Below are positions 8,338 to 14,570 of a stretch of DNA of 14,570 nt, piece by piece. Each line of letters opens with the position of its first letter. Positions within the stretch are counted from its first letter, which is position 1. The DNA is from JBBQQK01 sp038216025 (lineage in GTDB: Bacteria > Patescibacteriota > UBA1384 > XYA2-FULL-43-10 > 1-14-0-10-43-13). The position numbers and the translations under genes are program-made. The notes under the pieces were generated by a model that ran no database searches, was not told where the DNA came from, and was given only the letters and a program-made list of their open reading frames with translations. The stretch is from positions 1 through 14,570 of the forward strand of contig JBBQQK010000020.1 in assembly GCA_038216025.1 (NCBI GenBank). The letters run 5' to 3'.

Positions 8338-9345
8338 CTATCTTATAGTCAGTTCAAATCTGCGGCTATTGGCCTCTTTCACTATTGCCGAATGTGACAG
8401 CAAGCCTTTTTGTGCTCCGACAAAACCAAGTACGGAATTGGCATTGGAAATACCCCATTTCAATGCCTCGCTTATCAAATCAGAATTTATTTCGCCATTC
8501 CAGCCAGCACTCATTAGTTTTCCCGAAAAACCTATTGAAAAGCTATCTCCCGCTCCTGTTGCATCCACTTTTTTAATATCAGCAAGAGATTTTATTCTGT
8601 AATAATTCTGACCATCATACGCTTTAGCGCCTTCTTTTCCGTTTGTCATTACCACGATCTTTGGACCAAGAACATGGAGCTTTTTCAGTATTTCATCATC
8701 AACCGGCCGGACAGGGTAATTCAAAAAACGAATGGCCTCTTCTTTATTCAAAAAAAGCACCGATGTCCATTTGAGAAGATTCCTTAATTTGCTAGCGCCT
8801 TGTTTGATCTGCACTCTACCGGGATTCCAAATAATTTTTGCATCTTGTTTTTCTGCCTTTTCTATCAGGTCCCTCTCGAGATTCTCCGCATTTTCACCAA
8901 TTGGGCAAAGAAAAAACCATCTGGAATTTATTTGCTTCTTAACTCTGATGGACGAAAAGTCATCAAGACTACGATAAACAAAGATTGTTCTGGCCTCACC
9001 TACTCTGAAAACTACAGAGAAATTTGATCTAATAGATTTTATTGTCTTGAGATTAGCCTGATCTACGCCTTCTTTATATAAGCACTCTTTAATACGTTCC
9101 GCCGGGCTATCTTCACCTAAAGCAGTTATCAGCGATGTCTCAAGCCCAAGCCTAGAAAAGCCAACTGCCGCATTGCAAGCCGAACCACCAATTTCATATT
9201 CAACGCTTTTGAGAGGTATTTTTTCTCCCAATTCAAATGAAACACTTTTCCCCGAAAGATAGTCTTCGTCTCGGGAAACTTCTATCTCTTTCGATTCTAT
9301 AAAAACATCTTCAAAGGCATCACCGATTGTTATGATATCATGCAT
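8338..9345 (-). CDS. PfkB/ribokinase-family sugar kinase
   Basis: A 335-residue kinase of the PfkB family. Both signatures are present: the substrate-side EIGGSACNAAVGFSRLG (residues 51-67) and the anion-hole/catalytic DATGAGDSF (261-269) with the general base Asp267. NKEEA (200-204) and TNGKEG (234-239) fit the nucleotide-binding half. The family phosphorylates sugars, sugar phosphates or nucleosides with ATP. A 6-phosphofructokinase role is attractive because it follows the class II aldolase and two pgk genes, but ribokinase- or adenosine kinase-like activity is equally open from sequence. A segment between about 20 and 50 (YLSGKSVSFELGEKIPLKS) resembles the lid region but is longer than in RbsK. 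The ribosome binding site is poor. The gap to the aldolase gene is 77 bases. Confidence 0.88.
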   Translation of the reverse strand: MHDIITIGDAFEDVFIESKEIEVSRDEDYLSGKSVSFELGEKIPLKSVEYEIGGSACNAAVGFSRLGLETSLITALGEDSPAERIKECLYKEGVDQANLKTIKSIRSNFSVVFRVGEARTIFVYRSLDDFSSIRVKKQINSRWFFLCPIGENAENLERDLIEKAEKQDAKIIWNPGRVQIKQGASKLRNLLKWTSVLFLNKEEAIRFLNYPVRPVDDEILKKLHVLGPKIVVMTNGKEGAKAYDGQNYYRIKSLADIKKVDATGAGDSFSIGFSGKLMSAGWNGEINSDLISEALKWGISNANSVLGFVGAQKGLLSHSAIVKEANSRRFELTIR

Positions 9346-9422
9346 ATATTCATCAATTGAAATTAAGAATTAAGCAGCAATTGATAAGTAATAAGTTATA
9401 GGCTGCTAGCTCGCAAAATAAA

Positions 9423-10250
9423 CTATTTGCCGTTTCTAAATAAATTTATTTTACCTTTTACAACCTCTTCAATATTGCTCATCGATTTGTTTAAAATATC
9501 TCTGTAATCTTTAGCCTCTTCTGGAATGTCACGCATGCCAGAGATAAACGCTTTTCTTATATTGGTATCAATATTGATTTTAGATACACCTAAACCAATC
9601 GCAATTTTAACTTCTTCATCAGACAGACCGGAAGCGCCATGCAAAACAAGCGGAATCGGAATTATTCGCGCAATCTCTCTTAGTAATTCAACATCAATGT
9701 GTTCTCCATTTGGTGCCCCATGTTCGTTCCCTATTGATACAGCAACTGAGTCGATGCCGGTTAATTGAATAAATTTTAAAGTTTGCTCTGGATCACTTAG
9801 AGCGCCCAATCCAGTATCAACGCCACCCTCTTCCGTCCCAATTACTCCTATTTCTGCTTCAATCGCAACATTTTTAGGATGGCCATATTCAACCACCTTC
9901 TTCGTGATCGCCACATTCTCTTCGAAAGAAAGTTTCGAGCCGTCAAACATAACAGATCTGTAACCCATATCAATGCAATCTTTGATTATTTCAAAATCTT
10001 TTGCATGATCGATATGAATTGCCGCTTTAATGCCTAATTCTTCAATTTCAGTTTTTACAATCTGAAATATTTGCTTGAGTCCCGCATATTTTATAGCTCC
10101 GGGAGTAGTCTGAATTATAATGGGGTGATTAGATTCTCTTGCAGCGGCACAAATTGCTTTTGTGGCCTCAAGGTTATTGGTATTAAAAGCGCCCAAGGCG
10201 TATCCACCCGTCCGCGCATTCTTCAATTCATCAGCTACACTTATGAACAT
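9423..10250 (-). CDS. fba: Class II fructose-bisphosphate aldolase (FbaA/GatY family)
   Basis: This 275-residue TIM-barrel protein has the zinc ligands His82 (in HIDH), His177 (GNEHG) and His204 (LHGASG), the catalytic acid Asp81, the metal-site AEIG...GTEEGG segment (132-143) and the phosphate-binding NIDTNIR (about 225-231). It cleaves fructose 1,6-bisphosphate to dihydroxyacetone phosphate and glyceraldehyde 3-phosphate, or the reverse. Tagatose-bisphosphate specificity (GatY/KbaY) cannot be excluded. It is about ten residues shorter than B. subtilis FbaA. An AAAGGA site 5 bases before the ATG supports the start. It follows the second pgk by 35 bases and is almost certainly in the same operon, forming a lower-glycolysis block. 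The common loop 'SIGTSHG' reads SIGNEHGAPNGEH here, a modest variation. Confidence 0.93.
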   Translation of the reverse strand: MFISVADELKNARTGGYALGAFNTNNLEATKAICAAARESNHPIIIQTTPGAIKYAGLKQIFQIVKTEIEELGIKAAIHIDHAKDFEIIKDCIDMGYRSVMFDGSKLSFEENVAITKKVVEYGHPKNVAIEAEIGVIGTEEGGVDTGLGALSDPEQTLKFIQLTGIDSVAVSIGNEHGAPNGEHIDVELLREIARIIPIPLVLHGASGLSDEEVKIAIGLGVSKINIDTNIRKAFISGMRDIPEEAKDYRDILNKSMSNIEEVVKGKINLFRNGK

Positions 10251-10285
10251 CTCTGTCCTTTCAGAATTATCTATTATTCAATATA

Positions 10286-11416
10286 TTAGTCTGCTGCTTT
10301 ATCTAAAGCCACTATGCCGGGCAATTTAACACCCGCTAAATACTCCATCGCTGCTCTACCGCCAGTAGAGATAAATGAAATACCGCCAGCATACTCTCGA
10401 CTTATCACGAAATTTGCCGTGTCTCCGCCGGCTATAACCGTATTCCCCTGGCAATCTTGCAGTGCGGCTGCAACCGCTCTGGTTCCAGCTTCATAACGCT
10501 TGTCTTCAGTATAACCCATGTTGCCGTTCCAAAAAACACTAGCACAATTAGTTATTTCGTTATAAAATAGGTCAATTGATTTGGGCCCAATATCCATAAT
10601 TTTGTAGCCTGAATCCGACTCCTCTTTAATAAAATCAATTGGCAGCATTATTTTATCACCGAATTCCATCAATAAATCTTTGCACTTTCCGACCATTTCT
10701 TTGTCATAAAGAGATTGACCGATTTGTTCCCCCTTGGCAACCAAGAAAGTATTAGCAACTACTCCGCCTAGGAGTACTTTCTCGACTTTACTTTCGAGAT
10801 TTTTTAAAAAACCCACCTTATCTTCAACTTTGATGCCGCCTACCACCAGGACAAACGGCTGCTCAGGTTGATCCAGCAAAAAACTGAGCGTTGTCATCTC
10901 TGACTCGAGAAGAAAGCCGGAATAGCTAGGGCAATACCTTGTGATAGCGTCATCAGATGCGTTTTCTCGATGGCAAACGGCAAAAGCATCATTTATATAA
11001 ATATCTGCCATAGACGCCAGCTCTTGAGCAAAACCGCTGTCATTGAGTTCCTCTCCTCTATGAAAACGCAGGTTGCCAAGCATCAAAATTTCCCCAGGTT
11101 TTAATTTATCGACTTGCTTTTCAACCTCCGGACCAATTACATAATCAGTTATATGTATTTTCTTATTTAATATTTGAGAGAGCCGCTTAGCCACAACAAC
11201 AGTAGAAAGACCGGCTTCGTACTGAGGCATTTTTGGACGACCGATATGAGTTCCGATAATAATTTTGGCTTTTTTTTCCAACAAATATTTGATTGTGGGT
11301 ATTGCAGATCTGATACGGTGATCTTCTGTAATCTGTCCCTCTTTCAAGGGAACATTAAAATCGCATCGCAAAAATACAATTTTTTTATGAACATCAACAT
11401 CTCTGACACTTCTCAT
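10286..11416 (-). CDS. pgk: Phosphoglycerate kinase, second copy (diverged)
   Basis: This 376-residue protein matches phosphoglycerate kinase along its length. The 3-phosphoglycerate site is present (RCDFNVP 17-23, HRIR 33-36, THIGRPK 56-62, HR 149-150). The nucleotide side has VGGIKVEDK (192-200) with the two conserved lysines, WNGNMGYTED (296-305), GGDTA (330-334) and a glycine-rich C-terminal loop. It converts 1,3-bisphosphoglycerate and ADP to 3-phosphoglycerate and ATP. Odd points: the near-invariant STGGGA is STGGRAA (Arg354), close to the transferred phosphate, and the usual LLENLRF is MLGNLRF. It starts 19 bases after the first pgk ends and must derive from a duplication: 35 of the first 60 residues are identical by ungapped comparison. 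The ribosome binding site (GGGG) is poor. It may be active, specialised or regulatory. Confidence 0.93.
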   Translation of the reverse strand: MRSVRDVDVHKKIVFLRCDFNVPLKEGQITEDHRIRSAIPTIKYLLEKKAKIIIGTHIGRPKMPQYEAGLSTVVVAKRLSQILNKKIHITDYVIGPEVEKQVDKLKPGEILMLGNLRFHRGEELNDSGFAQELASMADIYINDAFAVCHRENASDDAITRYCPSYSGFLLESEMTTLSFLLDQPEQPFVLVVGGIKVEDKVGFLKNLESKVEKVLLGGVVANTFLVAKGEQIGQSLYDKEMVGKCKDLLMEFGDKIMLPIDFIKEESDSGYKIMDIGPKSIDLFYNEITNCASVFWNGNMGYTEDKRYEAGTRAVAAALQDCQGNTVIAGGDTANFVISREYAGGISFISTGGRAAMEYLAGVKLPGIVALDKAAD

Positions 11417-11435
11417 ATTTGCCCCAGCTTAATAT

Positions 11436-12551
11436 TTAGCTAATCGCTTTTATTCCGGGTAGTTCCAAGCCTGCCAAGAACTCTAAAGCAGCGCCTCCTC
11501 CTGTTGAAATAAAGGTCATCGCGTCGCCCAGTCCGGCATTTATGACAAAACCGGCTGTATCTCCTCCCGCTAAGAATGAATGAGCAGAACCATCCCTCAT
11601 GGCATATGCTACCGTCATTGAACCTTGTTGAAATTTCTCATCCTCGGTATAACCCATATTTCCATTCCAAAGCACAATCGCCGCATTTTTAACTATTTCG
11701 TAATAATCGTGTCTAGTATTGGGTCCCAAATCTTTGATTGCAAAGCCCTGTTCTGACCATTCATTTTCAGCGTCAGATGGCAATACAATCTTTCCTTGGT
11801 ATTTGTCAAGCATTTGCGAACAAGCGTCCACCATCTCTTCGTCGTAAACTGATTGTCCGATATCTTTTCCGATTGCTTTCCAAAATGTGTTAGCCACTCC
11901 TCCGCCCACTATGACCTTGTCTGCAATTGGTGCTAATTTGTCAATCATTCCTGCCTTGTCTGCAATTTTAACCCCGCCTATTACTAACACGAAAGGATAA
12001 GGAGGATTTTCTAGTAGTTGTGAAAGATTTTCAATTTCTTTTTCGATCAAAAATCCACCATAACCTGGGAGAAATTTAGTGATAGAAGACACAGAAGCAT
12101 TGGCCCGGTGAGATACGGCAAATGCGTCGTTCACATATACCTCGGCCAACGATGCTAGTTCTTGCCCGAATCCCTCGTCGTCGGCTTCTTCTCGAGGGTC
12201 CCATCGAAGATTGCCTATCATTAGAATTTCTCTGGGCTGAAGATTGTATGACACCTCTTTGACTTCATCGCTTACAATGGCATCAACATATTTTATTTCT
12301 TGGCCCAATAATTGTGATAGTCGGTCAGCACAAGGCCAAGTTGAGGTCTCGGCGCTCTTTTCTCCTTTGGGCTTTCCAAGATGAGTTCCTAAAATTATCT
12401 TGGCATTATTTTCCAAAAGATATTTAATAGTGGGCAAAGCTTGAATAATACGGTTATCGTCGGTTATTTTTCCATCTTTGATCGGCACATTGAAATCAAC
12501 CCGCACAAAAACTCGTTTGTTCTCTACTTCTGCTTCTAACAGCTTTTTCAT
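11436..12551 (-). CDS. pgk: Phosphoglycerate kinase, first copy
   Basis: A 371-residue phosphoglycerate kinase. Visible family motifs are RVDFNVP (17-23), DDNRI (31-35), THLGKPKG (56-63), NDAFAVSHRANAS (141-153), IGGVKIADK (191-199), WNGNMGYTEDE (295-305), GGDTAG (329-334) and an intact glycine loop STGGGAA (349-355). It catalyses the first ATP-yielding step of lower glycolysis in the cytoplasm. Compared with ordinary bacterial PGK, the 3-phosphoglycerate-contacting LGRPK has Lys for Arg (LGKPK), LLENLRFH reads MIGNLRWD, and WNGPMG reads WNGNMG. The last two regions are also altered in the second copy, so they precede the duplication. AGGAGGGG just upstream makes a strong ribosome binding site. 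It is the first gene of the pgk-pgk-fba cluster. Of the two copies, this one looks more likely to be the housekeeping enzyme. Confidence 0.95.
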   Translation of the reverse strand: MKKLLEAEVENKRVFVRVDFNVPIKDGKITDDNRIIQALPTIKYLLENNAKIILGTHLGKPKGEKSAETSTWPCADRLSQLLGQEIKYVDAIVSDEVKEVSYNLQPREILMIGNLRWDPREEADDEGFGQELASLAEVYVNDAFAVSHRANASVSSITKFLPGYGGFLIEKEIENLSQLLENPPYPFVLVIGGVKIADKAGMIDKLAPIADKVIVGGGVANTFWKAIGKDIGQSVYDEEMVDACSQMLDKYQGKIVLPSDAENEWSEQGFAIKDLGPNTRHDYYEIVKNAAIVLWNGNMGYTEDEKFQQGSMTVAYAMRDGSAHSFLAGGDTAGFVINAGLGDAMTFISTGGGAALEFLAGLELPGIKAIS

Positions 12552-12610
12552 AAACCCCTCCTAAAATAGTTATAAAGTTTTAAAGCAATTATTTTTTAAT
12601 ATATCGTGGT

Positions 12611-12643
12611 CATTCTGAGGACGATTTTAGGACGAAGAATCCA
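12611..12643. repeat. REP-like element of the 'TCATTCTGAGGA...CGAAGAATCC' type
   Basis: The segment begins CATTCTGAGGACGA and ends GGACGAAGAATCC. Its tips ATTCT (12612-12616) and AGAAT (12636-12640) are complementary and GGACGA is repeated directly. It strongly resembles a widespread short intergenic palindrome of the form TCATTCTGAGGAGCGaAGCGACGAAGAATC. It lies about 60 bases upstream of the first pgk. It seems degraded in the centre. Repeat status depends on finding other copies in the genome. Confidence 0.5.
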
Positions 12644-12650
12644 GTGCAAC

Positions 12651-12680
12651 GTATTATAGTGTATTTTACTATTATAATAC
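12651..12680. repeat. AT-rich inverted repeat
   Basis: GTATTATA (12651-12658) is the reverse complement of TATAATAC (12673-12680). The stem can extend inward through AGT/ACT if three bases are bulged. There is no T-run after it on either strand, so it does not look like a terminator. It lies in the repeat-rich spacer between the coiled-coil gene and pgk. Confidence 0.5.
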
Positions 12681-12735
12681 TTCGCTAGTTTCTCTGTTAC
12701 TCCTCATCTTCTCCTCCACTCCCCTTTGCCACGTC

Positions 12736-12755
12736 ATTCCCGTGAAGACGGGAAT
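12736..12755. repeat. Perfect 8-bp palindrome of the 'GTCATTCCCG...CGGGAAT' REP type
   Basis: ATTCCCGT (12736-12743) and ACGGGAAT (12748-12755) pair perfectly around a GAAG tetraloop. It is preceded by CGTC and followed by CTAC, the same frame as the common intergenic repeat CGTCATTCCCGCGAAAGCGGGAATCCA known from many bacteria. The paired third position (GT/AC in place of GC/GC) suggests a compensated variant. No T-run follows. Confidence 0.6.
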
Positions 12756-12826
12756 CTACTCATAGTAACCTCAATTTAAATTATACCCCAAACCAATTGA
12801 GGTAATCAAAGATATTGCCTAAAAAA

Positions 12827-13165
12827 TTAAATGATGCCTGTTTTACGCTTTAACACTACTAGCTGCTTTTCATGCTTATCGCCACGTTCTATCACAGCCC
12901 TGTTTATTTCTGTAAGATCGACAATCTCGCGGCTCAAACGCATGTCAGCTTCATCAATTTTGTTTGTCAGATTAGTCTCAACTTCATCAATGTGACTATT
13001 TAACTTATCTTCGGCCCACTCAATCTTACTTTCGAGCCGAGCTTCCGTTGTTGCGAGTTTGTTCTCCAATCTAGCCTCGGTTTTCACAAGCTCTTGTCTT
13101 AAAGAAACGACAGAGTCGTCAACTATCTCTTTTATCGATTTTAGATCTTCTTTTGTAAGCGCCAC
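12827..13165 (-). CDS. Small coiled-coil protein, function unknown
   Basis: A 112-residue, highly charged protein with no membrane segment or signal peptide. Residues about 20-85 form a continuous amphipathic helix with heptad-like repeats. Near-repeated units such as EARLENKLATTEARLESKIE and later HIDEVETNLTNKIDE mark internal duplication of roughly 11-14 residues. The N-terminus (LTKEDLKSIKEIVDD) and the Lys/Arg-rich end resemble short coiled-coil proteins common in CPR genomes, which have no assigned role. It probably self-associates as a bundle. Translation starts at a GTG (13163-13165) with AAAGGA five bases upstream. It is transcribed away from the hydrogenase genes from a shared 87-base spacer. 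I do not recognise a specific family. Confidence 0.75.
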   Translation of the reverse strand: MALTKEDLKSIKEIVDDSVVSLRQELVKTEARLENKLATTEARLESKIEWAEDKLNSHIDEVETNLTNKIDEADMRLSREIVDLTEINRAVIERGDKHEKQLVVLKRKTGII

Positions 13166-13195
13166 AGTATTCCTTTCACAAAAATATGTATTTTA

Positions 13196-13224
13196 ATTGT
13201 AAGAGACATTTGCTTAGAAATCAA
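13196..13224 (-). promoter_or_regulatory. Promoter of the coiled-coil gene
   Basis: On the minus strand TTGATT (13219-13224) and TACAAT (13196-13201) are spaced by 17 bases (4/6 and 5/6 matches to consensus). The expected start of transcription is near 13189, about 24 bases before the GTG start. Confidence 0.6.
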
Positions 13225-13236
13225 CAAAACTATAAA
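13210..13236 (+). promoter_or_regulatory. Possible promoter of the hydrogenase operon
   Basis: TTGCTT (13210-13215) and TATAAA (13231-13236) lie on the plus strand with a 15-base spacer, shorter than ideal. The start of transcription would be near 13243, only a few bases before the GGAGGA ribosome binding site. It overlaps the divergent promoter of the coiled-coil gene, so the two could interfere with each other. Tentative. Confidence 0.4.
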
Positions 13237-13252
13237 ATGAATATGGAGGACA

Positions 13253-14215
13253 ATGGAAGCTTTTATAAACATCCATCAATTATCACTTTTCCTAAAACTG
13301 ATTCAGGAAAAGTACGAAATATACGGCCATCAAGAGAGGGGAGGCCTAATTATTTTTGACAAACTTGAAAATATCTCCGATCTTTATTTGGGATTAAAGC
13401 GTAAAACCACTATCCCCTTCAAAAAAATTATTTTTCCGAATCACCGCATTCCTACTGAAAATATTGACCGAAAGATAGCCCTCATAGGGCTCAACAACTG
13501 TGATACTTGGGCTATAGAAAAATTATACAAAGAACTTGAAAATTATACTCTTTTGCCCCCTAGAAAAAATGTATTTGTTGTAGCGGAACAATGTCTTTCT
13601 GACGACGAATGCTTTTGCTCCTCAATGGGATCAAACAAGATAAATTCTGGCACAGACGCGTATATTCAAAAAGAAAAATCCGAATATTCCCTTTTTGCCT
13701 TTTCTGCTCTTGCTAAAAAATTAGCAAAGGAAGCTGGCTTGAAATCAGATAAAAAGCCAATACTAAATCCTATCGGGCCAGAAAATGAATTAGATTTCAA
13801 GGAAAAAGATTTAAGCGCACTTGTTAGCAACCGAAAAGATAAAGAAGAATTTTGGCAATCAATCTCTGACAATTGTTTTGGTTGTGGCGCTTGCTCAACC
13901 GTGTGCCCGCTCTGTTATTGCACAAGGCAAGATTTCAAAAATACTGCCGATGGGGGATGCAAATTGTGTTTGGATTGGGACACTTGTTTTTCAAAGCGCT
14001 TTTCGGAAATTCAGAACCGCTATGATTTAAGGCCAGAAAACGTCGATAGGCTTTACAATTGGTATCACCACAAATTTGTAAGAGCTTACGAAAAAAACAA
14101 TCAGTTCCTTTGTGTTGGTTGTGGCCGATGCATCCGCGCTTGTCCTGCCAATCTAAATGTTAAAGGCATACTAAAAAACCTATTAAAACAGCAAGTTAAT
14201 AATAATGAAAAATGA
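13253..14215 (+). CDS. hydB: NiFe hydrogenase (sulfhydrogenase-type) beta subunit, 4Fe-4S protein
   Basis: This 320-residue protein matches the HydB/AsrA-like iron-sulfur subunit of group 3b NiFe hydrogenases. The N-terminal half has the family's IIFPNHRIP (59-67), IALIGLNNCD (75-84; usually '.VGVRPCD') and a Cys-containing segment, CLSDDECFCSSMG (114-126). The C-terminal half carries two ferredoxin-type sets: C208-x2-C211-x2-C214-x3-C218-P and C287-x2-C290-x2-C293-x3-C297-P. Further cysteines lie between them (221, 223, 236, 239, 245). It would relay electrons between the flavin subunit and the small (delta) NiFe subunit in the cytoplasm. The start has GGAGGA three bases upstream. It overlaps the gamma gene by 11 bases. 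Gene order beta-gamma matches the Pyrococcus hydrogenase I operon, in which delta and alpha follow. An anaerobic sulfite reductase subunit is the main alternative. Confidence 0.85.
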   Translation: MEAFINIHQLSLFLKLIQEKYEIYGHQERGGLIIFDKLENISDLYLGLKRKTTIPFKKIIFPNHRIPTENIDRKIALIGLNNCDTWAIEKLYKELENYTLLPPRKNVFVVAEQCLSDDECFCSSMGSNKINSGTDAYIQKEKSEYSLFAFSALAKKLAKEAGLKSDKKPILNPIGPENELDFKEKDLSALVSNRKDKEEFWQSISDNCFGCGACSTVCPLCYCTRQDFKNTADGGCKLCLDWDTCFSKRFSEIQNRYDLRPENVDRLYNWYHHKFVRAYEKNNQFLCVGCGRCIRACPANLNVKGILKNLLKQQVNNNEK

Positions 14216-14570
14216 ATTTGATTATACTCGATATAAGGTGATTAATAAAACCGAGATGATGCCCGATATGTTTCTATTTGAGTTGGAAGGCAAAGCTAAG
14301 TTTCTTCCCGGTCAATTTGTTCAAATTTCTTTAGACCATTATGGCGAAGGCACTTATGCTATCTGCTCAGATAACGAAAACAAATCAACTTTTGAATTAT
14401 GTATACGCAGTTGCGGCAATCTTTCCGGCCAATTGATCAAAATGCTGCCTGGAGACTTTCTTAATATTAGGGGGCCATATGGTAATGGCTGGCCGCTAGG
14501 GAAAATACTGGAAAAAGATATCTTATTTATCGCTGGCTTCTTTTTCATCGTGAAACGATTGAGGCGACGG
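14205..14570 (+). CDS. hydG: NiFe hydrogenase gamma subunit (FAD/NAD(P)-binding), N-terminal part
   Basis: An open frame from the ATG at 14205 runs 122 codons to the window edge. It overlaps the beta gene by 11 bases, so translation is probably coupled; no strong ribosome binding site is present. It belongs to the ferredoxin-NADP reductase-like fold used by hydrogenase gamma subunits. Visible are the flavin-domain PGQF (35-38), a GTYAICSD strand where the family has [RP]-x-[YI]-S-[IL]-[SA]-S (49-56), an RSCGNLSG segment (68-75; usually R..G..[ST]) and GPYGNGWP (90-97). It would pass electrons between NAD(P)H and the beta-subunit clusters. The nucleotide-binding strand DILFIAG (105-111) is followed by FFFIVKRLRRR where a GGxG-[IL]-x-P-L-R loop is expected, so the last 40 or so bases look abnormal, possibly a contig-end error. 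Confidence 0.8.
   Translation, partial: MKNEFDYTRYKVINKTEMMPDMFLFELEGKAKFLPGQFVQISLDHYGEGTYAICSDNENKSTFELCIRSCGNLSGQLIKMLPGDFLNIRGPYGNGWPLGKILEKDILFIAGFFFIVKRLRRR

Noticed and set aside
9346..9422. Inverted repeat AGCAGC/GCTGCT in the fba-pfkB gap
   Set aside because: Six-base arms with a 23-base loop and no T-run; too weak to call a terminator or regulatory hairpin.
12736..12755. Hairpin as a transcription terminator for the coiled-coil gene
   Set aside because: The stem is perfect but neither strand has a T-run after it, and the flanks match a widespread REP-type repeat.
14354..14548. Minus-strand frame of 64 codons opposite the hydrogenase gamma gene
   Set aside because: It is the antisense shadow of a frame with clear flavoprotein motifs and has no recognisable features of its own.

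Overview
The window looks like part of a chromosome from an uncultivated Patescibacteria/CPR-type bacterium (Parcubacteria-like). This rests on AT-rich small genes, a short 16S rRNA with no 23S behind it, GFTIIE-type pseudopilins, a NIF3-like protein beside them, unusual phosphoglycerate kinases, and the first genes of what looks like a group 3b (sulfhydrogenase-type) NiFe hydrogenase operon. The lineage is inferred from gene content; the 16S (about 1710-3167) would settle it.

Layout. 1-63: start of an IS3-type transposase OrfA running off the left edge (minus strand). 124-558: decayed transposase fragments with stops and frame changes. 619-1293: a Cys-containing type IV pilin-like protein. 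1294-1709: non-coding, holding a palindromic repeat, a strong terminator and the 3' half of a long pre-16S processing stem. 1710-3167: 16S rRNA on the minus strand, with the 5' half of the stem at 3301-3331 and a near-consensus promoter at 3395-3423. The 16S therefore forms a complete single-gene transcription unit, unlinked from 23S/5S. 3446-12551: nine minus-strand protein genes, listed in transcription order from 12551 downwards: two tandem phosphoglycerate kinases, class II fructose-bisphosphate aldolase, PfkB-family sugar kinase, trigger factor, MFS transporter, ClpP, a second pilin-like protein and a NIF3-like protein. 12552-12826: non-coding, rich in palindromic repeats. 12827-13165: a small coiled-coil protein (minus). 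13253-14570: plus-strand hydrogenase beta subunit overlapping a gamma subunit that runs off the right edge.

How the genes fit together. The pgk-pgk-fba-pfkB block is a compact glycolysis module and may include a substitute for phosphofructokinase. Trigger factor and ClpP form the usual folding/proteolysis neighbourhood, here split by an MFS transporter. The hydrogenase beta and gamma subunits would pass electrons between NAD(P)H and the NiFe core encoded beyond the window.

The most interesting points are the diverged tandem pgk pair, the self-contained 16S transcription unit, the hydrogenase operon start, the aldolase-adjacent PfkB kinase, and two or three kinds of palindromic intergenic repeat. 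I found no CRISPR array, tRNA gene or defence system.
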